Shown here: positions 35,589-44,432 of the stretch, one piece after another
Layout of the letters: every line of letters begins with the position of its first letter
How positions within the stretch are numbered: the stretch's first letter is position 1
Assembly (NCBI GenBank): GCA_965206015.1
Contig: CBDBIW010000010.1
Coordinates: 186,001-250,000 of the forward strand
Source: JAJCYL01 sp965206015
GTDB taxonomy: Bacteria; Bacteroidota; Bacteroidia; Cytophagales; Cyclobacteriaceae
Direction of reading: 5' to 3'
Length of the DNA stretch: 64,000 bases
The notes under the pieces: generated by a model
What the model saw: only the letters and a program-made list of their open reading frames with translations
What the model was told of the DNA's origin: nothing
The model's database searches: none
Translations under genes and position numbers: made by a program

Positions 35589-37139
35589 ATGCCCAAAATT
35601 TCAAATGAACCATTGTTTGAGTTGATAAAATCTTTGACCAAGTCCGAGAAACGCAACTTCAAACTTTATGCGAAACGAATCAGTCTAAATGAGGAGTCAA
35701 AATTCGTCCGTTTGTTTGATATTATTGATCAATTAAAGGAGTACAACGAAGATAAAATACTACAAAAGGGGTTGGATATAAAGTCCAGTCAATTATCTAA
35801 TTTGAAGACACATCTTTACAAACAAATCCTTACGAGTTTAAGGTTAAATCACATCACTCATAATGCCGATATTGAGATAAGAGAGAATATTGACTACGCT
35901 AGAATCCTCTATAACAAAGGTCTCTATCGTCAAAGTTTAAAGGTACTTGACAAGATTAAGCATAAGGCTGAGGAAGAAGAGTTTCATTTGTTACGGCTTG
36001 AGATAATCGATTTCGAAAAAAGGATTGAATCTCAGTATATCACAAGAAGTATTGAGACCCGTGCTGAAGAGCTAACAATGGAATCGAGAGAAGTCAGTCA
36101 AATGGTTTCTCGAGCTCAGGAATTGTCCAACCTGGGACTTTCATTGTATGGCCTATATCTGAAGGTTGGCTATGTGAAGAATGAAAATGACTTTCAACTG
36201 ATTAAGAACTATTTTCATAATAGTCTTCCCTACTATCGATTAGAGGATTTGACTTTTTTTGAGAAACTATATCTATTCCAGCTTAAGGTATGGTATTATA
36301 ATATTGTTCAGGATTTCCCCAATTGTTATCGTAACGCTCAATATTGGGTTGATCTGTTTGATCTGCAACCGCAAATGATTGGCAAGCAGATGGATCTTTA
36401 CATTAAAGGACTTCACAATCTACAATTGGCTCTTTTTAATACAAGATCATACCAAAAGCATGAGAAGTTGGTGATCAGATTGGTCGAACTCAAAAATGAT
36501 GTAAGTCGAGACTTTACAGAAAATGACAAAGTGCTATTATTTCTATATAGCTATCTGGGCATAATCAATGGTCATTTTTTGAAGGGTAATTTTTCAGATG
36601 GACTACCTATGGTGCCCGTATTTGAAAACGAACTGATTTCTTTCCGTGACAAGTTGGATGACCATTGGTTATTGCTCTATTATTATAAGGTGGCATGCCT
36701 CTATTTTGGTAGTGGAGACCATAAAAATTGTATCACCTATTTAAGCAAGATCATCAACCGTAGAGATTTGAATTTGAGGGAAGACATCCACTGTTTTGCT
36801 CGAATACTCAATCTCATTGCCCACTATGAATCGGGAAATACCGATCTCGTTGAGTATCAGGTGAGGTCTGTGTATCGCTTTTTAGCCAAGATGGATAATC
36901 TTCAAAAGATGCAACTCGAAATTTTCAGGTTTCTAAAGAAACTGCCTAAAGTGGTTCCGGCAGAAATAAAACAAGAGTTTACTAAACTAAAAGACAGGTT
37001 AATAGATATATCAGCTGACCCATTTGAAAGGAGACCTTTTCTTTACTTGGATATAATTTCATGGCTAGAAAGTAAGATTGAAACACGACCGGTCCAGGAT
37101 ATTATTCAATCTAAATCCGAACGGAACGCTCGAATTTAA
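35589..37139 (+). CDS. Conserved helical hypothetical protein
   Basis: 516-residue cytoplasmic protein with no signal or membrane segment and an almost wholly helical, TPR-like composition. Seen: an opening FELIKSLTKSEKRNFKLYAK, which I recall from long uncharacterised Bacteroidota proteins, then repeated helical pairs such as ARILYNKGLYRQSLKVLDKI and ITYLSKIINRRDLNLREDIH. No catalytic motif recognised; a scaffold or regulatory TPR role would fit. It is divergent from leuA (about 160 bases between) and precedes the oxidoreductase gene on the same strand. Confidence 0.75.
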   Translation: MPKISNEPLFELIKSLTKSEKRNFKLYAKRISLNEESKFVRLFDIIDQLKEYNEDKILQKGLDIKSSQLSNLKTHLYKQILTSLRLNHITHNADIEIRENIDYARILYNKGLYRQSLKVLDKIKHKAEEEEFHLLRLEIIDFEKRIESQYITRSIETRAEELTMESREVSQMVSRAQELSNLGLSLYGLYLKVGYVKNENDFQLIKNYFHNSLPYYRLEDLTFFEKLYLFQLKVWYYNIVQDFPNCYRNAQYWVDLFDLQPQMIGKQMDLYIKGLHNLQLALFNTRSYQKHEKLVIRLVELKNDVSRDFTENDKVLLFLYSYLGIINGHFLKGNFSDGLPMVPVFENELISFRDKLDDHWLLLYYYKVACLYFGSGDHKNCITYLSKIINRRDLNLREDIHCFARILNLIAHYESGNTDLVEYQVRSVYRFLAKMDNLQKMQLEIFRFLKKLPKVVPAEIKQEFTKLKDRLIDISADPFERRPFLYLDIISWLESKIETRPVQDIIQSKSERNARI

Positions 37140-37216
37140 AAATTCACCTGGCTAAGGAAAAACAGTGTCAGAATCTTGGCTTGAATTCATATCTTCGGGA
37201 TTGAGTCTTGTAATGC

Positions 37217-38179
37217 ATGGGATATAAAAAGATTAACCAACAAGGATTAATTAGAATTGCTTTTCTTGGATGCGGATATGCCACCAAAATTCATGGCAAG
37301 ACGCTTTCTAAATTTGACAATATATATTTATACTTTGCCAGTAAAGACCCTGAAAAGGGCCAGAAATACAACAAAAAATATTATGGTAAAGGATCTTACC
37401 TATCATATGAAGAAGCATTTGAAGACCCCTCTATTGATGTTATATTTATAGCCACACCGCCTGTTAACCACCTCGAATTGACACTGAGTGCTTTAAATGC
37501 TGGAAAACATGTTATCGTCGAAAAACCCCCATATTTGAAATCTTCGGATTTTGATATCATTAGCAAAGCTCAGGAGAACTCAGGGACGCAAGTCTTGGTT
37601 GCCGAAAACTATTTTTATAAACCAGTTGCGATCAAACTGAGGAATATCATTGCTTCAGGGGTAATTGGCGAACCTCTTTTCTTTTTTGTTAATGCGACCA
37701 AAACTCAAGAAACCGGAGATTGGCGTGACGATGTTGCTATGGCTGGAGGAGGGGCTCTTTTTGAGGGGGGGATACATTGGGTGAATTTCATGGCCAATCT
37801 GGGGCCAGAAGTTGGAGAGATTAAAGGATATCAACCGGGTATTAAAAAAGACGTTGAACGCAGTTATCATATTACATTTAAATATAAAGACGGACCTGTG
37901 GGCACCCTATTACATTCATGGGAAACCAATACGGTTTTGAAGGGCCTCAGATTGTCAAAAATCTACGGCACGGAGGGTTCTGTCACTTTTGAATCAAATG
38001 GGATTTTTGTGATAGTGAGGGGTAAAAAAAAACGATTAATATGGCCCGGACTAGCTGATATTGCTGGCTATAAAGGCATGTTTAGAGATTATTTTAGGGC
38101 CCTGAGACAAGGAGTCGGTCCACAATTCACGTTTACCATGGCAAGACGTGATATTGAGCTGATAGAAAATATTTACTAA
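37217..38179 (+). CDS. Gfo/Idh/MocA-family NAD(P)-dependent oxidoreductase
   Basis: 320-residue protein. Seen: N-terminal Rossmann fold RIAFLGCGYATKIHGKTLSK, DVIFIATPPVNHLELTLSAL, the conserved Lys of the family in HVIVEKPPYLKSSDFDII, and the C-terminal alpha/beta domain with GGGALFEGGIHWVNFMANLG (catalytic His region). Such enzymes oxidise or reduce sugars, inositols or related compounds, or trap sugar-nucleotides; the substrate here is unknown. It stands alone between the helical protein and the response regulator. Confidence 0.85.
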   Translation: MGYKKINQQGLIRIAFLGCGYATKIHGKTLSKFDNIYLYFASKDPEKGQKYNKKYYGKGSYLSYEEAFEDPSIDVIFIATPPVNHLELTLSALNAGKHVIVEKPPYLKSSDFDIISKAQENSGTQVLVAENYFYKPVAIKLRNIIASGVIGEPLFFFVNATKTQETGDWRDDVAMAGGGALFEGGIHWVNFMANLGPEVGEIKGYQPGIKKDVERSYHITFKYKDGPVGTLLHSWETNTVLKGLRLSKIYGTEGSVTFESNGIFVIVRGKKKRLIWPGLADIAGYKGMFRDYFRALRQGVGPQFTFTMARRDIELIENIY

Positions 38180-38284
38180 TAGGTGTTGCAAAGGTACGGT
38201 GTCAATGATTCGTCTTATTATTGAAGATTAAAAATTAAGTACTATATGCTAACTTTAACCGGCCAATTGGACCAGACATTAGCT

Positions 38285-38911
38285 ATGAAAAATATTAAAG
38301 TGCTGATGGTTGATGATCATCGAATAGTACTGGAAGGGATTTCTTCATTATTATCCCAATTCCCTGAAATTGACATCTTGTCGCAGGAAGAATCTGCTGA
38401 GGAAGCTATAAAAATAATTGAGAAATATAACCCCGATATTCTATTGACAGATTTGAGTATGCCCGATTATCATGGGAATGAGTTAATTAAATTAGTCAGT
38501 AGGAAATACCCGGAGGTCAAAATAATTGTACTTAGCATACATGCGGAATATTTTGCAATTCATAATGCCATTACATTTGGTGCGAGTGCCTATTTACAAA
38601 AAACATGCAGTGCCGACGATTTGATAATCGCTATAAAAACAGTTTTGGATGGAGGAACCTACTACAGTGAGGGCATAAAAAAGGTTCTTCTAGAAAAGAA
38701 ATTCGATGACATCGACTACAATCAAGTAACTGGACGAGAAACTGAAGTACTCAAATTGATAGTTGAGGGTAAAAATAGTACAGAAATTGGAACCGCCCTT
38801 CACATCAGTAGCCGTACTGTAGACAATCACAGAACTCGTATGATGCGAAAACTGCGTGTGAAGAATACAGCAGAACTGGTAAGAACGGCACTTTTGAACC
38901 AAATAGTCTAA
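38285..38911 (+). CDS. NarL/FixJ-type response regulator
   Basis: About 208 residues from the chosen start (MKNIKVLMVDDHRIVLEGI). Seen: the acidic pocket VDDH, the phospho-acceptor Asp in PDILLTDLSMPDYHGNEL, the conserved Thr/Ser and Lys of the receiver (VLSIHAEY, YLQKTCS), and a C-terminal LuxR-type helix-turn-helix VTGRETEVLKLIVEGKNSTE, IGTALHISSRTVDNHRTRMM. An ATG 39 bases earlier (38246) would add 13 residues unlike the family start. No kinase is adjacent. The last four bases overlap the 3' end of the convergent SDR gene. Confidence 0.92.
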   Translation: MKNIKVLMVDDHRIVLEGISSLLSQFPEIDILSQEESAEEAIKIIEKYNPDILLTDLSMPDYHGNELIKLVSRKYPEVKIIVLSIHAEYFAIHNAITFGASAYLQKTCSADDLIIAIKTVLDGGTYYSEGIKKVLLEKKFDDIDYNQVTGRETEVLKLIVEGKNSTEIGTALHISSRTVDNHRTRMMRKLRVKNTAELVRTALLNQIV

Positions 38912-39702
38912 AAGGCACCTGTTCGTCCACCATCCACGGGAATATTTGTTCCTGAAATATATCCAGCACTTGGTGAAGCCAAAAACGCAATTAGTGAAGC
39001 AATCTCTTCTGACTTACCAAATCTACCGGCGGGTATTGTCGATAGCATTGCTTTCTCAACTTCTTCGAACGATTGACCGGCCGTTTGTGCCCTGCTTTGA
39101 ATCAGACTGTCAAGTCTTCCTGTTTTAGTAAAGCCGGGCAAAACATTATTTACAGTTATACCGAAAGCAGCTAATTCAAGGGACAGTGTTTTGGACCAAC
39201 TCGCCATAGCACCTCGAGTTGTATTAGAAACTCCGAGCCCGGGAATTGGAACTTTCACTGAAGTTGAAATTACATTGATAATACGTCCAAAATTCGAAGA
39301 TTTCATTTCAGGTAAAAGAGCCTGTACTAATAAATGGCTACATTCTAGATGTGCCCTGAACGCCATTAGAAAATCCTCATACTTAGCTTCTATGATTGGT
39401 CCGTCTGGGGGGCCTCCTGTATTATTTATTAGAATTGAGGCCGGGTTCCTATCATTAATATGCTGAGTTACTTTGTCTTTAAGCATTTCAGGATTTTGAA
39501 AATCCACTCCCAGAATTTGATGATTCTGACCAGCGTTTTTCTTTTTCTGAAGTACAGCAAGAACCTCCTTGAGTTTATTTTCGTTTCTTGCAACCAGGGT
39601 TACGCTAGCACCAAGTCTTGCAATTTCGATTGCAGTGGCTTTTCCGATTCCTTGAGTACTACCACAAACTATTGCTCTTTTTCCCTTTAAATCTAAATTC
39701 AT
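38908..39702 (-). CDS. Short-chain dehydrogenase/reductase with altered catalytic motif
   Basis: 264-residue SDR. Seen: Rossmann motif VCGSTQGIGKATAIEIARLG, the NNAG-equivalent LINNTGGPPDGP, the catalytic Ser region INVISTSVKVPIPG and the C-terminal ISGTNIPVDGGRTGAF. Where most members have YxxxK, this one reads LGVSNTTRGAMASW, so Tyr and Lys are replaced; I recall a subgroup of FabG-like SDRs with SNxxR here, so this may be normal for its subgroup, but the reaction is uncertain. It is divergent from the kynurenine-pathway genes (91 bases between starts) and convergent with the response regulator, with a 4-base overlap. Confidence 0.88.
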   Translation of the reverse strand: MNLDLKGKRAIVCGSTQGIGKATAIEIARLGASVTLVARNENKLKEVLAVLQKKKNAGQNHQILGVDFQNPEMLKDKVTQHINDRNPASILINNTGGPPDGPIIEAKYEDFLMAFRAHLECSHLLVQALLPEMKSSNFGRIINVISTSVKVPIPGLGVSNTTRGAMASWSKTLSLELAAFGITVNNVLPGFTKTGRLDSLIQSRAQTAGQSFEEVEKAMLSTIPAGRFGKSEEIASLIAFLASPSAGYISGTNIPVDGGRTGAF

Positions 39703-39793
39703 ATGGTTTGAAATTCTTAAAGCATCTAAGCTATAAAACTCACTAACTCAGAGCAACATTCATTAACTTAAGGACAAATTAGAAAAGTACATT

Positions 39794-40318
39794 ATGGCCA
39801 TTAGAAGACCGTTCAATTTTAAGAGATGGATTGATGAAAATCGTCATTTACTAAAACCTCCTGTCGGCAATCAGCAAGTTTACAAAGGCAATGACGACTA
39901 TATTGTAATGGTTGTTGGGGGACCGAATTCCCGGAAAGATTACCACTATAACGAAACCGAAGAGTTTTTTTATCAAATCGAAGGGGATATCACTTTAAAG
40001 ATCATGGAAGACGATAAACCCGTTAATATCGAGATAAAGGAAGGGGAAATATTTCTATTACCACCAAAAATCCCACATTCACCACAACGTCCTGCAAACA
40101 CGGTCGGATTGGTGATGGAATTGTACAGAAAGCATAATGAAAAAGACGGATTTATATGGTTTTGTGAAAATTGTAACGAAAAGATATATGATGAATACTT
40201 GCAGCTTGCCGATATAGTGAAACAATTACCTCCATTAATGGAAAGATTTTATCAGTCTGAAGAAAATAGAACCTGCAACAATTGTGGATCAGTTATGACT
40301 CCGCCGGTGAAAAAGTAG
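39794..40318 (+). CDS. 3-Hydroxyanthranilate 3,4-dioxygenase
   Basis: 174-residue cupin enzyme that opens the ring of 3-hydroxyanthranilate to 2-amino-3-carboxymuconate semialdehyde. Seen: FNFKRWIDENRHLLKPPVGN at the start, the iron ligands in GPNSRKDYHYNETEEFFYQ and PPKIPHSPQRPANTVGLVME, and the C-terminal rubredoxin-like iron site typical of bacterial and fungal enzymes: CENC in WFCENCNEKIY and CNNC in RTCNNCGSVMTPP. First gene of the kynurenine-pathway operon, 25 bases ahead of the ACMSD gene. Confidence 0.95.
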   Translation: MAIRRPFNFKRWIDENRHLLKPPVGNQQVYKGNDDYIVMVVGGPNSRKDYHYNETEEFFYQIEGDITLKIMEDDKPVNIEIKEGEIFLLPPKIPHSPQRPANTVGLVMELYRKHNEKDGFIWFCENCNEKIYDEYLQLADIVKQLPPLMERFYQSEENRTCNNCGSVMTPPVKK

Positions 40319-40343
40319 TACAGATTAATTTGAAATTAACAGC

Positions 40344-41366
40344 ATGCCTGAGTTTTTTAAAATAGATATTCATACACATATTTTGCCTAAAACATGGCCG
40401 GACTTAAGAGAGAAATTTGGTTATGGAGGCTGGGTTCGTTTAGAGCATCACAAACCCTGTTGTGCCCGAATGATGATGGACGATAAATTTTTCAGGGAAG
40501 TACAAAATAATTGTTGGGATCCTGAACGTAGAATTTTTGAAAGTGATGATACTAATATTGGCGTACAGGTTTTATCAACAGTTCCAGTCATGTTCAGCTA
40601 CTGGGCCAATCCGCAACATACTTTAGAAATAAGTAAAATATTAAATGATCACATAGCGGGCATAGTGCAAGATTATCCCGATCGTTTTATCGGATTGGGA
40701 ACTGTTCCGATGCAAGCTCCGGAATTGGCGATTAATGAGATGGAGAGATGTATGGAAACAGGACTTCGGGGAATCCAAATTGGCACACATATTAATGATT
40801 GGAACTTAGATGCTCCACAATTATTTCAAATCTTTGAAGCTGCTGAATCTTTGGGAGCGTCCATATTTATTCACCCATGGGACATGATGGGTAAAGATCA
40901 AATGCCAAAATATTGGTTACCATGGTTGGTAGGAATGCCAGCTGAAACCTCAAGAGCGATCTGTAGTATGATTTTTAGTGGGATTTTCGAAAAACTCCCG
41001 AATCTACGTGTGGCATTTGCCCATGGTGGAGGCTCTTTCCCTTCAACAATAGGGCGAATTGAACATGGATTTAACGTGAGGCCAGACCTTTGTGCTGTTG
41101 ACAACCATGTTAACCCAAAGGAATATCTGGGCAGATTCTATTTAGATTCATTGGTTCATGACGAAGCCATGCTGAACTACATTGTGGATTTAATTGGTGC
41201 CGATAAGGTAGTTCTGGGATCAGATTACCCTTTTCCCCTGGGTGAGTCAGTTCCTGGAGATTTGATAGTAAAATCTTCACTTTCGGATAAGAACAAGAGA
41301 GCCATTTTATCTGACAATGCACTTACCTGGTTAAGATTAGGGCAAAAAGAGTTGATTCATTCATGA
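40344..41366 (+). CDS. 2-Amino-3-carboxymuconate-6-semialdehyde decarboxylase
   Basis: 340-residue amidohydrolase-fold decarboxylase acting on the product of the preceding dioxygenase, giving 2-aminomuconate semialdehyde and so directing carbon to catabolism rather than to quinolinate/NAD. Seen: the metal-binding HxH in KIDIHTHILPKTWPDLREKF, FIHPWDMMGKDQMPKYWLPW, the catalytic His/Arg regions RVAFAHGGGSFPSTIGRIEH and the metal Asp in VVLGSDYPFPLGE. The 3' end overlaps the kynureninase ATG by four bases (ATGA). Confidence 0.95.
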   Translation: MPEFFKIDIHTHILPKTWPDLREKFGYGGWVRLEHHKPCCARMMMDDKFFREVQNNCWDPERRIFESDDTNIGVQVLSTVPVMFSYWANPQHTLEISKILNDHIAGIVQDYPDRFIGLGTVPMQAPELAINEMERCMETGLRGIQIGTHINDWNLDAPQLFQIFEAAESLGASIFIHPWDMMGKDQMPKYWLPWLVGMPAETSRAICSMIFSGIFEKLPNLRVAFAHGGGSFPSTIGRIEHGFNVRPDLCAVDNHVNPKEYLGRFYLDSLVHDEAMLNYIVDLIGADKVVLGSDYPFPLGESVPGDLIVKSSLSDKNKRAILSDNALTWLRLGQKELIHS

Positions 41367-42628
41367 CAAATTTTGAATCAACTCAAGAATATGCCCTCAA
41401 TTCAGACCATAGGGATGATTTAGGATTATTCCGGAATTTATTTAACATACCCACTAGGAATGGTAACGAGGTGATTTATCTATGTGGCAATTCACTCGGA
41501 TTGCAACCCAAAAGTGCGAAAGAGTATATAGAGACAGAATATAAGGCTTGGACCGACTATGGCATAGAAGGACACTTTAACGGTAAACGGCCCTGGATGC
41601 CTTATCATAAAAATTTTAAGAGTGTTCTTGCCAGCTTGGTTGGTGCCAATGAGAATGAAGTAGTAGCCATGAATAGTATTACTGTGAACCTTCATTTGAT
41701 GATGGTCTCTTTCTATAGACCCGAAGGAAAGCGGTATAAAATACTATGCGAGTCTGATGCTTTTCCAAGCGACCAATATGCATTGGAAACACAGGCCAGA
41801 TTTCATGGTTATAATCCTGAGGATGCTATAGTAGAGATTCAGCCCAGGAATGGAGAGCATTTATTGCGACATGAGGATATTATAAAGGCCATTGATAACC
41901 TAAAGGATGAGCTGGCACTAACCATGATTGGCGGTGTTCAATACTATACTGGGCAATACTTCGATTTGCGGTCAATTACCCATTCAACTCACAAGGCTGG
42001 AGGTGTAGTTGGTTTTGACCTGGCTCATGCAGTAGGAAACTTACCCTTGAAATTGAATGAATGGGGAGTTGATTTTGCAGTTTGGTGTAGCTATAAATAT
42101 ATGAATTCCGGCCCTGGATCTGTGGGTGGAGCATTTATAAATGAGAAGCATCATAGTGCTGATCTGCAACAGTTTGCCGGATGGTGGGGGCACAATGAAG
42201 AAGAGCGTTTTTTGATGGAGAAGGGATTTAATCCTATCCACGGAGCTGACCGATGGCAATTAAGCAATGCCCCGGTTTTTAATATGGCTTCCCATCTGGC
42301 GGCTTTGGAAATTTTTGAAAGTGCCTGTATAGACCGTTTGAGGAAAAAAAGTTTGTGTTTGACCGCTTACATGGAATACCTAATAAATCTGGACGGTGAT
42401 GAGAGACTTGAAATAATAACCCCAAAAAATCCGGATCATCGTGGGTGCCAGCTTTCTCTTTTTCTTCATGGAGGAGGCAGGGAGCTGTTTAATCGTATAT
42501 CAGCTCGAGGAGTTATAGCTGACTGGAGAGCCCCAAATGTCATTAGAGTTGCACCAGTGCCACTTTACAACTCATTTCATGACGTTTATAAATTTGTTGC
42601 AATTTTGAAAGAGGAACTGAATCGATGA
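41363..42628 (+). CDS. kynU: Kynureninase
   Basis: 421-residue PLP enzyme splitting (3-hydroxy)kynurenine into (3-hydroxy)anthranilate and alanine. Seen: IPTRNGNEVIYLCGNSLGLQ, GHFNGKRPWMPYHKNFKSVL, GVVGFDLAHAVGNLPLKLNE (PLP-contact Asp) and the Schiff-base Lys in VWCSYKYMNSGPGSVGGAF. Full family length. It overlaps its neighbours by ATGA at both ends, so translation is probably coupled from ACMSD through KMO. Confidence 0.97.
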   Translation: MTNFESTQEYALNSDHRDDLGLFRNLFNIPTRNGNEVIYLCGNSLGLQPKSAKEYIETEYKAWTDYGIEGHFNGKRPWMPYHKNFKSVLASLVGANENEVVAMNSITVNLHLMMVSFYRPEGKRYKILCESDAFPSDQYALETQARFHGYNPEDAIVEIQPRNGEHLLRHEDIIKAIDNLKDELALTMIGGVQYYTGQYFDLRSITHSTHKAGGVVGFDLAHAVGNLPLKLNEWGVDFAVWCSYKYMNSGPGSVGGAFINEKHHSADLQQFAGWWGHNEEERFLMEKGFNPIHGADRWQLSNAPVFNMASHLAALEIFESACIDRLRKKSLCLTAYMEYLINLDGDERLEIITPKNPDHRGCQLSLFLHGGGRELFNRISARGVIADWRAPNVIRVAPVPLYNSFHDVYKFVAILKEELNR

Positions 42629-43947
42629 ACGGGAATGTCATAATAACTGGCGCAGGACTCGTAGGCTCACTTTTGAGCATATTTTTGGCCAAAAGAGGCT
42701 GTCAGGTGACGGTTTACGAAAAGAGGGGAGATCTTCGGTCTGGTAACATGGGAGATGGACGTTCCATCAACCTTGCGTTAAGCGATAGAGGACTAAATGC
42801 TCTTGAAAAAGTGGATCTTCGAGACAAGGTATTGGAGCAGGTAATTCCCATGCATGGCAGAATGATTCATGATTTGCATGGTAGCCAACAACTGCAACCT
42901 TATGGCAATGAAGGTCAAGCTATACATTCAATCTCAAGGGAGAATTTGAATATTCTTCTTGTGAATGAAGCCGAGAAAAAAGGGGTAGAATTTACGTTTG
43001 AATACAGGGCCGATGGAGCGGATTTCGAGGGCGAATGTTTGATTGTATCGGGTCCACCAGGTAATACTGAAAAAATTAGTGCCGATGTCATGATTGGTGC
43101 TGACGGTGCTTTTTCGGCACTGCGAAGTGCACTGCAAAAATCTGACCGTTTCAATTATGCCCAGGAGTATCTGGCGCATGGATATAAAGAACTGACTATA
43201 CCTCCAATTGATGGTGAGTTTGCCATGAATCCTAATGCATTACACATTTGGCCTCGTAAGCGTTATATGTTGATTGCGCTGCCAAATCCTGATAAAACAT
43301 TTACCTGCACTTTATTCTTTCCATTCGAAGGTGCCACTTCATTTTCGGAGATAAAGACGGACGATGACATTAAACATTTTTTTAAAGAGTCTTTCCCTGA
43401 CACTGAGAGGTTAATACCAGAATTGGTCAAAGAGTATAATCGTAACCCGACTTCGTCTCTGGTTACGGTTCGTTGTTATCCATGGACGAAAGGAAAATTC
43501 CTTTTAATTGGAGATGCGGCCCATGCAATTGTTCCGTTTTATGGACAAGGTATGAATGCCGGTTTCGAGGACTGTACAGTATTGACCAACATATTGGATA
43601 GGACCGACGGTGACTGGGCCAAAACACTTTCAGAATTTCAAAGAGAAAGAAAAATTGATACAGATGCTATTGCGGACTTGGCACTGAGAAATTTTGTCGA
43701 AATGAGAGATAGTGTTGCGGATAAGGAATTTTTAAACAGGAAGGCAATAGAGAAGGAATTACACAAACGCTTTGGCCGGGGGTGGCTTCCATTATATTCA
43801 ATGGTAACATTTGACGATATGCCTTACAGTGAAGCCCTTCGACGGGGTAAGGTTCAGGACAAAATAATGGCGCAGCAGGTGGGGATTGATTGCAATAATA
43901 TTGATTTTGATTTAGTTTTAGCCCAGTATAAGGAGATGGTATCCTGA
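42625..43947 (+). CDS. kmo: Kynurenine 3-monooxygenase
   Basis: 440-residue FAD hydroxylase converting kynurenine into 3-hydroxykynurenine. Seen: N-terminal dinucleotide motif ITGAGLVGSLLSIFLAKRG, GRSINLALSDRGLNAL (family-specific), the DG motif MIGADGAFSALRSAL and the second FAD motif LLIGDAAHAIVPFYGQGMNA. The gene overlaps kynU by four bases. With HAAO, ACMSD and KynU this gives the steps from kynurenine to 2-aminomuconate semialdehyde; tryptophan dioxygenase and kynurenine formamidase are not in the window. Confidence 0.96.
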   Translation: MNGNVIITGAGLVGSLLSIFLAKRGCQVTVYEKRGDLRSGNMGDGRSINLALSDRGLNALEKVDLRDKVLEQVIPMHGRMIHDLHGSQQLQPYGNEGQAIHSISRENLNILLVNEAEKKGVEFTFEYRADGADFEGECLIVSGPPGNTEKISADVMIGADGAFSALRSALQKSDRFNYAQEYLAHGYKELTIPPIDGEFAMNPNALHIWPRKRYMLIALPNPDKTFTCTLFFPFEGATSFSEIKTDDDIKHFFKESFPDTERLIPELVKEYNRNPTSSLVTVRCYPWTKGKFLLIGDAAHAIVPFYGQGMNAGFEDCTVLTNILDRTDGDWAKTLSEFQRERKIDTDAIADLALRNFVEMRDSVADKEFLNRKAIEKELHKRFGRGWLPLYSMVTFDDMPYSEALRRGKVQDKIMAQQVGIDCNNIDFDLVLAQYKEMVS

Positions 43948-43956
43948 AATATTTTT

Positions 43957-44379
43957 ATGGACATTATGAAAAACAACAGCCCTATACTGCTTGTTGAGGA
44001 TGATAAGATAGACGCTTTAACAGTAAAGATGGCTCTTAAAGAAATCAAAGTGGCTAATGAATTGGTGCATGTAACCAATGGTTTAGAAGCTCTGAATTAT
44101 TTAAACGGCAGGGATAATACTCGTCCTTGTATTATTTTATTGGATTTAAATATGCCAAAAATGAATGGCATTGAGTTTTTAGAGGAGCGCATTAAGAGTG
44201 ATGATTTAACCACCATTCCTGTAGTTGTTTTGTCCACCTCGAAAGCTGATAGTGACAAATTGGCCACCTTTAAACTCCATATTGCTGGCTATATGCTTAA
44301 ACCAGTTGATTACAAAAAATTTGTGGAAGTTATGAGAGCAATTAATGTCTATTGGACACTAAGCGAGTCAGTCGATTAA
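43957..44379 (+). CDS. Single-domain CheY-like response regulator
   Basis: 140-residue receiver domain without output domain. Seen: acidic pocket ILLVEDDKIDALTVKMAL, phospho-acceptor Asp in IILLDLNMPKMNGIEFLEE, and the Thr/Lys positions VVVLSTSKADSD and GYMLKPVDYKKFVEV. This is the subgroup that commonly pairs with hybrid or PHY/HAMP kinases. A second ATG (43966, MKNNSPILLVEDD) may be the true start. It precedes a kinase and an Hpt-like gene, so the three may form one signalling chain. A degraded relative lies at 48.4-48.8 kb on the other strand. Confidence 0.92.
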   Translation: MDIMKNNSPILLVEDDKIDALTVKMALKEIKVANELVHVTNGLEALNYLNGRDNTRPCIILLDLNMPKMNGIEFLEERIKSDDLTTIPVVVLSTSKADSDKLATFKLHIAGYMLKPVDYKKFVEVMRAINVYWTLSESVD

Positions 44380-44432
44380 AAAAGGTTCAATTGTTAGTAT
44401 CAAGAGATTCGCGATTCAAAAAAGGGTAACAA

